Origin: Halopseudomonas laoshanensis
GTDB taxonomy: Bacteria > Pseudomonadota > Gammaproteobacteria > Pseudomonadales > Pseudomonadaceae
Direction of reading: 5' to 3'
Length of the DNA: 64,000 bases
NCBI RefSeq assembly: GCF_008365385.1
Contig: NZ_QOVF01000001.1
Location: 372,001-436,000, forward strand
Made by a program: the position numbers and the translations under genes. This document shows positions 44,973-52,654 of this stretch, one piece after another; within the stretch, counting starts at the first letter, position 1; every line of letters starts with the position of its first letter. Below the pieces are notes generated by a model that did not search any database, was not told the origin of the DNA, and saw nothing but the letters and a program-made list of their open reading frames with translations.

Positions 44973-46250
44973 ATGTCACTCGCAGCCCAGGAACTTGACA
45001 TCGAAGCCGCCTACCATGCGGTCTCGGACACCTATCTTGGTTCGGACGTCGATATCCATGGCCTATGTCGGGACAAGCGTCACAACGAACCGGTAATGCA
45101 AGGCGACTTTGTTGACACCTACCTCAAGGTGCCGACCAATGCTGGCGCCAAGGCGGCCAAGTGTGCAGTCACGTTGTTCAAGTACAAGGACATAATGGCG
45201 GTTCTGCGTGACGCCGACACCTTCACCAGCGGTTTCATCGCCGAAGGACTGGGTGCGTTTTTTGATGGACTGATCATCCTGGCGATGGATGGCGAGCAGC
45301 ACCGGCGCACCCGCGCACTGCTGCAGCCGGTGTTCATGCCGCAGACCGTGAACGAATGGCGACCCGAGATTGATCGGGTCATCCGCGAAGAGTTCCTGTT
45401 GCCCATGGTGGCAGACAAGAAAGCCAATCTAATGGACTTTGGTCTTTATTTTCCAATTCGCGCCATGTATGCGCTGATGGGTTTTCCTGCCGATGATCCG
45501 GAAAAGTTCAAAAAGTACGCGAGCTGGGCGTTGGCATTGGTGGCGGCTAACCAGATTGATCCGGAAAAGGCCAAGATCTATGGGCCTCTGGCTGGCCAGG
45601 CGGTAAAGAGCCTTTATGATGCGATCAAAGAGGTGGTCGTTAGCAAGCGCGCCGAGGGCACTCAAGGGAATGATCTGATCAGCCGCCTGATCAATGCCGA
45701 ATACGAGGGCCGGGCATTGGATGATCATGAGGTGACCACCTTTGTCCGCTCGTTATTACCGGCCGCAGGGGAAACTACCACCCGGACCTTTAGTTCGGTG
45801 ATGACGCTGCTGCTGGAGCGCCCCGAGTTGTTGGAGCGAGTGCGCAATGATCGCAGTCTGATCGGCAAACTGATCGATGAAGCCGTGCGTTATGAACCGG
45901 TAGCAACTTTCAAGATTCGCCAAGCCTCAAAGGATGTCGAGATCGGTGGCGTTATGTTGCCCAAAGGGGCAATGGTTCAATGCATGGTGATTTCTGCCAA
46001 TCGTGATGAGGACGCCTTCGACAATCCAGACGCCTTTGATCTGGACCGCAAGTCGCGACCTTCGCTGGGGTTTGGGTTTGGTCCGCATATGTGCATTGGG
46101 CAGTTTGTTGCGAAGGTAGAGCTCAACAGCGCGATTAACGGCATTCTCGATCTGTTCCCCAATATCCGTCTTGATCCAGACATGCCCGCGCCGAAGATTG
46201 CCGGAGCGCAACTGCGTGGCGCAAAGTTCATTCATGCCGTCTGGGATTGA
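44973..46250 (+). CDS. Cytochrome P450, class I bacterial type
   Basis: This 425-residue soluble P450 has all diagnostic parts. The C-helix is HRRTR (110-114), the I-helix oxygen-activating motif AAGETT is at 264-269, the K-helix ExxR is Glu303-Arg306, and the haem loop FGFGPHMCIG has the Cys374 ligand. It has no membrane anchor, so it should take electrons from a ferredoxin. The putidaredoxin-type ferredoxin and reductase at 53998-55570 are the only such pair in the window. A perfect AGGAGG precedes the start. It would hydroxylate or epoxidise the hydrophobic substrate. The CYP subfamily cannot be assigned without a database search. Confidence 0.95.
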   Translation: MSLAAQELDIEAAYHAVSDTYLGSDVDIHGLCRDKRHNEPVMQGDFVDTYLKVPTNAGAKAAKCAVTLFKYKDIMAVLRDADTFTSGFIAEGLGAFFDGLIILAMDGEQHRRTRALLQPVFMPQTVNEWRPEIDRVIREEFLLPMVADKKANLMDFGLYFPIRAMYALMGFPADDPEKFKKYASWALALVAANQIDPEKAKIYGPLAGQAVKSLYDAIKEVVVSKRAEGTQGNDLISRLINAEYEGRALDDHEVTTFVRSLLPAAGETTTRTFSSVMTLLLERPELLERVRNDRSLIGKLIDEAVRYEPVATFKIRQASKDVEIGGVMLPKGAMVQCMVISANRDEDAFDNPDAFDLDRKSRPSLGFGFGPHMCIGQFVAKVELNSAINGILDLFPNIRLDPDMPAPKIAGAQLRGAKFIHAVWD

Positions 46251-46286
46251 AACTCACGCCAGCCCGGCCTTGAGAGGTGAAGACCA

Positions 46287-46640
46287 ATGAATAATGTTGA
46301 TAACGTAGAGATCAAAAACTTCCTGCATGGGCAGCTCAAATGCTGGAATGCCGGCGATCGGGATGGCTTCTTTGAGCACTACCGAAAAATATCTCCCAAC
46401 GGGCTGGATATCGAGTATCTGGGCCGGCCGGTGATGGAGGGTTTCGCAGTGCTGGAAGGCATGTGGGACCAGCAGAACAGCAAATTCAGCGTGGAGGTTG
46501 CGTTGTCGATCATTGCCGCCAATGAGGCGGCTTGCCACCACAGAAATGTGATGCGCGATGGTGGCGGTGTTATCGAAACCATTGAGTTGTACAAGTTTGA
46601 GGAGGGCAGGACGCTGGTACGCTACTTCATCAAGCAGTGA
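46287..46640 (+). CDS. NTF2/SnoaL-fold protein
   Basis: This 117-residue protein fits the cone-shaped NTF2 fold: an N-terminal helix with FLHGQLKCWNAGDRDGFFEHY, then LDIEYLGRPVMEGFAVLEGMWDQQ, then a curved sheet ending TIELYKFEEGRTLVRYFIKQ. The Arg/Asp/Asp set of limonene epoxide hydrolase is not present. Relatives include isomerases, cyclases and dehydratases, or ring-hydroxylase small subunits. It is the third gene of the P450 operon, 36 bp after the P450. Function is unknown; rearrangement of the P450 product is a guess. Confidence 0.75.
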   Translation: MNNVDNVEIKNFLHGQLKCWNAGDRDGFFEHYRKISPNGLDIEYLGRPVMEGFAVLEGMWDQQNSKFSVEVALSIIAANEAACHHRNVMRDGGGVIETIELYKFEEGRTLVRYFIKQ

Positions 46641-46664
46641 CGGGCCGACAGCTTGCCGCCAAGC

Positions 46665-46685
46665 AACCGCAGTAACGCTGCGGTT
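46665..46685 (+). terminator. Hairpin after the P450 operon
   Basis: AACCGCAG and CTGCGGTT form a perfect 8-bp stem with a 5-nt loop, followed by TCTCC. It lies 25 bp after the NTF2-fold gene. The T-run is short, so read-through into the methyltransferase gene is possible. Confidence 0.55.
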
Positions 46686-46821
46686 TCTCCGTGTCTGGTG
46701 CCATGTGGCGCGCGATTCCTGCGCGCAAATGCACAGCTCAGGCCTGCTATGATCACCGCGGGCGTTCTTATTCGAGCCAATCCCGATCCAGGCCGAGCAA
46801 TTCCCATCCAGGATAGTCCCT

Positions 46822-47640
46822 ATGAACAAACAACTCTTGGAGAGCTGGCGCATTGAAGCGCGTCGGCAACTTGTCTCACAGCGCGGCTTGAACGTCTGGC
46901 CGCACGATGAACCAGATGATCTGGAGCAAATCCAGCAGATCCGTGAATGGCTCGACAGCCTGCCGGAGCCCGTGGTGCTGCAGCACCCGCTGCACCCCCT
47001 GAAAATACGGGTGGCCAGGGGTTTCAGCCCGCGCATGGCTTACTACTTTGCCCTGGGTGATTACGAGGAAGCGGATCTCGAGTTGATCGAGAAGATGATC
47101 AGGCCGGGGGACAGGGTGCTGGAGTGTGGCGGCGGTGCGGGCATCACCGGTTCGCTGGCGGCTCGCTGTTCGGGTAATCCGGTCACCATCGTCGAGCCCA
47201 ACGAGGTCATGCATGGAATCATCCGCCAGAACGTCCAGCTTAACGGGCAGGAATGCCGACTGATTACGGCGGCGGTAGTGGCCGACGCCTATGCAGGCGA
47301 TACGCTGACCCTTCGCGTGCAGGATGAATACTGGTGGAGTTCGGTGCTGGATCATGGTTCGGGCACGCCGGTGCAGACTGCGGTCGCGAGGATTTCCGAT
47401 TTACTGGAAAGCATCTGCCCCAGCGTTCTGGTGTTGGATATCGAGGGCGCGGAAGTAGGACTGTTGCCTGCAAAGTTGCCCGATGATCTGCGCTTGATCA
47501 TGGTCGAGTTACATACACCTGATATAGGCGATGAGGCCACCGTCAGCGTGGTCAATACGATAATGGGCCAGGGTTTCCGTCTCTGCCATGTCAGGTCCCA
47601 GACCTGGGTGTTCGAGCGATCTCAAGCCATTTCTGGTTGA
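46822..47640 (+). CDS. FkbM-family methyltransferase
   Basis: This 272-residue protein has the SAM-binding motif VLECGGGAGITGSLAA at about residues 97-112, followed by TIVEPNEVMHGIIRQNV. The FkbM signature VLVLDIEGAEVGLL lies near residue 205. FkbM proteins usually O-methylate sugars or polyketides. In a degradation island this is unusual and may modify a surface glycan or a toxic intermediate. It begins 181 bp after the P450 operon, behind a hairpin, and its 3' end overlaps the convergent MFS gene by 19 bp. Confidence 0.83.
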   Translation: MNKQLLESWRIEARRQLVSQRGLNVWPHDEPDDLEQIQQIREWLDSLPEPVVLQHPLHPLKIRVARGFSPRMAYYFALGDYEEADLELIEKMIRPGDRVLECGGGAGITGSLAARCSGNPVTIVEPNEVMHGIIRQNVQLNGQECRLITAAVVADAYAGDTLTLRVQDEYWWSSVLDHGSGTPVQTAVARISDLLESICPSVLVLDIEGAEVGLLPAKLPDDLRLIMVELHTPDIGDEATVSVVNTIMGQGFRLCHVRSQTWVFERSQAISG

Positions 47641-48905
47641 GAGGGCCGGGATTGGAATGCGCTTGCCGAGCGCAGCGTCAACAGGGTCAGGGATGCCACT
47701 ATTGCCGCGACCAGCGAATACATGATGACCGGGTCGTAGTTTCCGTACTGGGTATGGATGTAGCCGAAAAAAGCCGGAGACATACCCGCCACGATAGTGA
47801 CCAGACCCAGATGTAACCCAAAAATGCGCGCATAGTCTTTCATGCCGAAATAGCGAGCCATGAGAAAGGCGGCTATATCAAACTCCGCACCTGCGCTTAA
47901 ACCTATGCAGACCGTAGCCAGTACCAGCAGGGCGGTAGACTCTGGCCCCGTCACCAGCAAGATAAGACAACCTATGGCCGGGGTGAACAGCGCAGCGGCG
48001 GAAATGACGATGGGCGAGTAATGGTCAAGCAGGTAGCCAACCAGCAGCCGTCCGGCAATGATTGATGCGCCGAAGGCACTGAAGATCTGGCTGGCAGTAA
48101 GTGCAGGTACGCCTTTGTCCTGCAGGTAAGGCACCATCACCGTGACCATGGCAACGATAAGCGATACGGACAGGATGAGTGATAGGTTGCATATCCAGAA
48201 GGTCCGGGATTTGCGCGCTTCGACAAAGGTGAATCCGGTCGCCGCCAGCGGGGCTGTGCGAGCTTTTCCTTGAGCGCTTTGGGGCTCGGCTGCCGGGAGT
48301 TGCAACCACAGCAGCGCCATCGGCAGCGTGGTCACCAGGGGCATCACCGCCAGCAACAAAAAGCCTGCCTGCCAGCCCCAGCGTTCCATGCACCAGGCCA
48401 GCAAGGGCGGAACGATCAACGCCGCCACACCGGTCCCGCTCAGGATGATCGCCAGCGCCAGCCCACGGTTGCGCTCGTACCACAGGCTTATGAGTTGGGT
48501 CCAGGTGATGGCAATAGTTCCCAGGCAAAGCAGCGGCATGGCGAAAAACGCGAAATACAGCCAGGCGATATGGCCATTGAGCTGGGTCAGGGCGGCATAA
48601 CACAGAACCTGCAGAATGACCGAGACAATGGCCACACGGCGCAAACCGAAACGCGAATACAGCCATCCGAGCAACTGCGAGGCGACCGCCACGCCGGCGA
48701 AAAGAAAGGTAATGGAAGCCTGAAGTTCGCCACGGCTCCAGCCAAAGGCTTCCTGAAGCGGGATGACCATAGTGCCGAAACCGTAGAGCAGGGCCGCACT
48801 CATACTGGTAACAACGCCAAATACGCCGAGAATCAGAAGTCGCCAGCCCAGGCGGAATTCGGTGAGATCAAGCCTTGGTTGACTTGACAGGTTGTGGTCG
48901 GACAT
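47622..48905 (-). CDS. MFS transporter, paralogue 2
   Basis: This 427-residue protein has about 12 hydrophobic helices. It shares diagnostic blocks with the copies at 32293 and 55594: PYLQDKGVPALTASQIFSAFG, GAEFDIAAFLMARYFGM and ARIFGLHLGLV. It is last in the DUF1329-unknown-SDR-MFS operon headed by the gene at 52263. An inner-membrane carrier for a pathway metabolite is the likely role. Its 3' end overlaps that of the methyltransferase by 19 bp on the opposite strand. Confidence 0.88.
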   Translation of the reverse strand: MSDHNLSSQPRLDLTEFRLGWRLLILGVFGVVTSMSAALLYGFGTMVIPLQEAFGWSRGELQASITFLFAGVAVASQLLGWLYSRFGLRRVAIVSVILQVLCYAALTQLNGHIAWLYFAFFAMPLLCLGTIAITWTQLISLWYERNRGLALAIILSGTGVAALIVPPLLAWCMERWGWQAGFLLLAVMPLVTTLPMALLWLQLPAAEPQSAQGKARTAPLAATGFTFVEARKSRTFWICNLSLILSVSLIVAMVTVMVPYLQDKGVPALTASQIFSAFGASIIAGRLLVGYLLDHYSPIVISAAALFTPAIGCLILLVTGPESTALLVLATVCIGLSAGAEFDIAAFLMARYFGMKDYARIFGLHLGLVTIVAGMSPAFFGYIHTQYGNYDPVIMYSLVAAIVASLTLLTLRSASAFQSRPSQPEMA

Positions 48906-48975
48906 TTTGCAACTCCTACGGCACCTGCGCCTGCATCAAGCCGGCGCGCGATCAGCATTATTTTTATGGTTATCT

Positions 48976-49764
48976 TTATGACTTTTTAAGTAATTCTTCG
49001 ATCTTGGGTAAAGCGACCATGGTGGCTCCGCCATCCACCAGCAGCGAGGTACCGGTGATGTAACTTGCCTCGTTTGAGGTAAGGAACAACACTGCTGAAG
49101 CGATATCAGCCGATTGCCCCAATCGGGGAACCGGAAAATGTTCCGCCAGCAGGTGGGGTAGCTCCTCGCCCAGGGTGCTCATCATGTGGTCCGTGCCGAT
49201 CAGGCCCGGCTCCACCACGTTGACCAGAATATTCAGTGCACCGAATTCGACGGCTAGCCCGCGGGCAAAGGCATTCATGAAGGCTTTGCTTGAGCCGTAG
49301 GGGATCAGCGTGGGGGTGTACTTGCGATTGGCCTCGCCGGAGGAAATGAAGATGATGCGTCCCTTGCTCTCCGCTTTGGTGAGGTGCGGCGCGGCATCCT
49401 TGGCTAGCCAGAACAGGGACTGGATATTGCTGCGTACCAGATGATCGAAGGTCTCGTCCGGCATCTCGGTGATCAGCCCGTGGGCGGTATCCGCTGCGCA
49501 ATGGACCACAATATCCAGCTGGCCGAAGTGATCAATGGCACCTTCTACCATGGACTTTATCGCTGCCCGGTCGGCTATATCGCCGCCGACCAGGGTCGCT
49601 TCACAGTTCAGCGCTTTTATCTGCTCGACCGTCTCATTACCGTATTTCGGTGTTCTTGCTGAGACCACAAGCTTGGCGCCTTCCGCAGCGTAGGCCAACG
49701 CGATGGCTTTGCCCATGCCGCGCCCGGCGCCTGTCACCAGAACAACCTTGTCTTTGAATCTCAT
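48976..49764 (-). CDS. SDR-family oxidoreductase
   Basis: This 262-residue classical SDR has the cofactor loop LVTGAGRGMGKAIALAY, a basic position after strand 2 (VVSARTPKYG) that favours NADP, and the catalytic SSGEANRKY...PYGSSKAFMN with Ser, Tyr and Lys. VHCAADTAHG replaces NNAG. I start at 49764 (MRFKDKVVLVTG) behind CGGGAGCAACAC; the upstream extension crosses a hairpin and is unlikely. It follows the unrecognised gene and precedes the MFS gene by 70 bp. Confidence 0.88.
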   Translation of the reverse strand: MRFKDKVVLVTGAGRGMGKAIALAYAAEGAKLVVSARTPKYGNETVEQIKALNCEATLVGGDIADRAAIKSMVEGAIDHFGQLDIVVHCAADTAHGLITEMPDETFDHLVRSNIQSLFWLAKDAAPHLTKAESKGRIIFISSGEANRKYTPTLIPYGSSKAFMNAFARGLAVEFGALNILVNVVEPGLIGTDHMMSTLGEELPHLLAEHFPVPRLGQSADIASAVLFLTSNEASYITGTSLLVDGGATMVALPKIEELLKKS

Positions 49765-49792
49765 GTGTTGCTCCCGCAGTGTCGAATCGAGT

Positions 49793-49817
49793 TGCCTGCC
49801 TGCAAAGCAGGCAGGCA
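49793..49817 (-). other. Intra-operon hairpin between unknown gene and SDR gene
   Basis: A perfect 11-bp stem, TGCCTGCCTGC with GCAGGCAGGCA, has an AAA loop. It lies between the unknown gene's stop and the SDR start with no T-run after it. Such hairpins often protect the upstream mRNA end, which would give the DUF1329 and unknown proteins in excess over the SDR and MFS. Confidence 0.6.
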
Positions 49818-49827
49818 TGAAGCCGCG

Positions 49828-50859
49828 CTACAGATCAGCGCCCCGCACATTACGGGCTGTGCCGTTGCGACGGTCGGACTCACCCCAGGCCAGCCAGCGG
49901 TCTGGTTCGCGCTCATCGCCCACTCGACGCCAGCGTCCTTCTTGCTGGGCGGTGATCGGAAAGCCGCCGACGAAATCGATCATTTCGCCCTTAGGTGCAG
50001 GAAGGAATTCCCATTCTTCCTCACCGTCCAGGATGATGCGTGCCGAATCGAGGAAGTAACTACCGTCCTTGTGCATCGCCAACCCTTCAATATCGGTCGT
50101 GGTGCGTATTTCGCCTTTTTCATTCATGAAAATGGCATAGCCAAGGTGTTCATGACCGACCATGAAGGAGCCCGAGTCCCAGGTGCCGTCCTTGTAGATG
50201 GTCACGAATGACCACCAGATCACGTGCATCTTGTTGTTTACCACCAGGTCCTTCTTGAAGTGAATGGCGCCGCCCTCGGCCATGTAGAACTGGTCCAGCG
50301 CCATCGCGCCCTTCACTGGGCGGCCTTCACAGGTTCCCGAAATATCCCAGAGCTGGGAGACGTAGAAGGTGCCCCATTCAACGCCAGGCAAGTACCACTG
50401 CAGGCCAGGCCCAAGTAATTTGCCTTCCAGCTCAAACAGGCCGTCCTCCTTCCAGGTAAGCTTTTCACTCGACGCGGTGATCTTCCATGAATTGCCCGGC
50501 TCGTCAGGCTGGTTGGTCCAGGTGACAGTGTCGCCTTCCAGCGTCTGCAGCGGAATAGGCGTGGGCGCTTGGGCGGCCATGCGCTCTTGATCCATGCGCA
50601 AATGCTGACCATCGATATGGTTGGTTTGATAGATGAACTTGGTCGGATTGGGCGTGCCGTTGGGCGCGAGCAGTGAGCGAACGAAAGAATAGATGTTGCC
50701 CTCTTCGTCGCGCACCGAGCCAAATGGAGAGCTCTTGCTTAACTGCAGGCCGAAGAAACCACGCTCACCGGCCATCGCTGGCCCGGTTACCTTGTGGGGG
50801 CCAACCAGTTGCTGGTAACCAAAATCGCCGCGTTCAGGAATCGTTGTAAAAGTTCGCAT
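49828..50859 (-). CDS. Unrecognised beta-rich protein in the DUF1329 operon
   Basis: This 343-residue protein has no signal peptide and no membrane segment. It is rich in Trp, Gly and Asp and alternates in a way that suggests antiparallel beta-sheet, with blocks such as WGTFYVSQLWDISGTCEGRP, HVIWWSFVTIYKDG and DSGSFMVGHEHLGYAIFMN. A calycin or CrtC/AttH (hydroxyneurosporene-hydratase-like) double-lipocalin fold is a possible match, but only by general appearance. It lies 39 bp after the fourth DUF1329 gene, so it probably binds or converts the same hydrophobic ligand in the cytoplasm. I give no function. Confidence 0.75.
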   Translation of the reverse strand: MRTFTTIPERGDFGYQQLVGPHKVTGPAMAGERGFFGLQLSKSSPFGSVRDEEGNIYSFVRSLLAPNGTPNPTKFIYQTNHIDGQHLRMDQERMAAQAPTPIPLQTLEGDTVTWTNQPDEPGNSWKITASSEKLTWKEDGLFELEGKLLGPGLQWYLPGVEWGTFYVSQLWDISGTCEGRPVKGAMALDQFYMAEGGAIHFKKDLVVNNKMHVIWWSFVTIYKDGTWDSGSFMVGHEHLGYAIFMNEKGEIRTTTDIEGLAMHKDGSYFLDSARIILDGEEEWEFLPAPKGEMIDFVGGFPITAQQEGRWRRVGDEREPDRWLAWGESDRRNGTARNVRGADL

Positions 50860-50898
50860 AGCATTCTCATTGTTTTTGGATGACTTAGGGGGGTTAGG

Positions 50899-52263
50899 TT
50901 ATCGCTGGCTGTAACGCGAGACGATTGACTCGGGGGCCATATTCCTCTCGGGTAGAGGTGTGGGATCAAACTGATAACCGCCTTTCAACCCATCGTTGAT
51001 CACGCCATACATTCCCTTGTTGAAGTCATAGATCACGTTTTTAACGTTATAGGGGATGTCCAGATCGTAGAGTTGCACGCCGCTGAGGAACATAGAGCGG
51101 TAGAGGCTGCCTTGCTGGTCCCAGGCGTCATACAAACCAACGCCAAAGGTGTCTTCGTCCAGGTAGTAGGTACGCTTGGCATACACGTGTCTGCTGCCTG
51201 ATTTGAGGGTCGCTTCTACGACCCATACACGATGCAGTTCCCAACGCTCACATTCAGGGTTCGCATGCTTCTCGAGCATCTGTTCCTCCTGACCACAATC
51301 GAAATAGAACTCGTAGGCGTTATAGGGAATAAACATCTCCTTGCGGCCGACCAGTTTGTAGTCAAACCGCTCCTGGCTGCCGGAGAACATCTGTAGTTCA
51401 TCGAACAGCGTGACGCCGCCCTGACTGGCGACGGGCGTGTCGAAAGCGAACTCCGGTGCCAGTTTGATGCGGCGCTGCCCAGGGGAGTAACTCCAGGCCC
51501 TGCGGGGCTGATCAATGGGATCGAGAAAGTCGGCCAGGACGGTTACTTCGCCTGCACGGCGGGCTGGGTATCGGTTAAGAGAGAACACCCGGGCGTACAT
51601 TTCGGGATTGCGGTCGTCCTGGTCCACCTGGTAGTAGGGCATTTCTTCAAAGGTTTGCTGTTCGGCAGCCTTGGTCACACTGCCGTTGGAATCGATAATC
51701 CAGCTGTTGGATGAAGCAGTAGTCGAATACCCAGAGCCAATCTTGTAACGCAGTTGCTGGTTCCATAGCACTTCGTTGCCCGACTGGGGAATGGGAAAGG
51801 GCAGGCCGCCACGGCACGCGGCATCCACAGCCAGCCCGTCTTTCTCGGTATTGCACTCGGTGGCATTGCGAATGGTTGCTTCGACGACTTTCTCTGGATA
51901 AGCAGCAGTGCGGTGGCTGGGAAAAATATCGAGGTAATAGTCCGGATTGGTTTGCAGCAGATGTTTCTGTCCGGCGCTTAAATTGTCGGCGTATTGGTCC
52001 ATATTGCTGGCGTCGATACGAAACAGCGGTTCCTCGTCTTTGTAGGGATCAACCCAGAATCCCGAATCAGGCTCAAAGCCTTCAGGCGCTGTGCGCAGCC
52101 CTCCGGTATACGCCGGAATGGTGCCTTCACTATTGCCTTCCTTGATGGCTCCCCAGGGCGTCAGGCTGTCTCCGAGTTTGGCTGCTTCTTCGGGGCTGAC
52201 CGCTGCCAGGGAAAATGTCGAGATGCCACTCAGGGCGATACACATCATCAGTCGGTTTTTCAT
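50899..52263 (-). CDS. DUF1329 secreted protein, copy 4
   Basis: This 454-residue exported protein (signal peptide with ALSGISTFSLA) belongs to the same close group as copies 1 and 3. It has FPSHRTAAYPEKVV, CRGGLPFPIPQSGNEVLWN, PRRAWSYSPGQRRIKLAPEFAFDTPVA and YYLDEDTFGVGLYDAWDQQG. It heads an operon with no DUF1302 gene and continues with the unrecognised protein, an SDR and an MFS carrier. The palindrome at 52545 lies about 280 bp upstream. It may share the outer-membrane barrel of another DUF1302 copy. Confidence 0.92.
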   Translation of the reverse strand: MKNRLMMCIALSGISTFSLAAVSPEEAAKLGDSLTPWGAIKEGNSEGTIPAYTGGLRTAPEGFEPDSGFWVDPYKDEEPLFRIDASNMDQYADNLSAGQKHLLQTNPDYYLDIFPSHRTAAYPEKVVEATIRNATECNTEKDGLAVDAACRGGLPFPIPQSGNEVLWNQQLRYKIGSGYSTTASSNSWIIDSNGSVTKAAEQQTFEEMPYYQVDQDDRNPEMYARVFSLNRYPARRAGEVTVLADFLDPIDQPRRAWSYSPGQRRIKLAPEFAFDTPVASQGGVTLFDELQMFSGSQERFDYKLVGRKEMFIPYNAYEFYFDCGQEEQMLEKHANPECERWELHRVWVVEATLKSGSRHVYAKRTYYLDEDTFGVGLYDAWDQQGSLYRSMFLSGVQLYDLDIPYNVKNVIYDFNKGMYGVINDGLKGGYQFDPTPLPERNMAPESIVSRYSQR

Positions 52264-52654
52264 TACGGCTCTCCAGCTTTTTATTTTTGTGCATGTTCAG
52301 TGCTCTGCCGCCATTTCTTTCCGTGAGTTTGTGCGGTGAATTCAACCTAGCAGAGCCATATCGATTAATCCACAATACAGAATTCCATTCTTTTGGAAGA
52401 ATTTTGATATTGACGTAATTGAAGGTTTGAGAGGTTTTTGCTGGAGCTTTGATGTTTTGCTGTAGCCCAATGCTGCTGCGGCTCGCAGAGGGCAGCGGCG
52501 CTCTCTCAAGGTTTGTGAATCGATTGAAGAGAGGGCTATAAATCGTTTTACCCTGGGTAAAACAAAACCATACCGAGAGGTTTTGGTGAACGCGCGGATA
52601 AGAGCGTTGCCAGAGTAAGAATCATGATCCTTCGGGGGGAAGGGGTGGAGACAT
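52264..52654. promoter_or_regulatory. 391-bp intergenic region upstream of DUF1329 copy 4
   Basis: No gene is visible. The region carries a ribosome-binding site (TGGAGAG) for the DUF1329 gene, an AT-rich stretch at 52360-52430 suitable for its promoter, and GATTAATCCACAATACAGAA at 52363-52382, which resembles 18968-18987. The 19-bp palindrome at 52545 is listed separately. The end of the Bcr-type MFS gene lies at its right edge. Confidence 0.45.
52545..52563. promoter_or_regulatory. Palindromic operator, site 2
   Basis: GTTTTACCCTGGGTAAAAC is a perfect 19-bp palindrome around a central T. It matches the site at 43256-43274 at 17 of 19 positions; the left-arm mismatch and the central base differ. 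It lies about 280 bp before DUF1329 copy 4, with no other start codon nearby, so that operon is the likely target. Confidence 0.72.

Noticed and set aside
52264-52654. A DUF1302 remnant upstream of DUF1329 copy 4
   Set aside because: Reading all frames of this gap gave no barrel-like C-terminus before the DUF1329 start, unlike the gap before copy 3.
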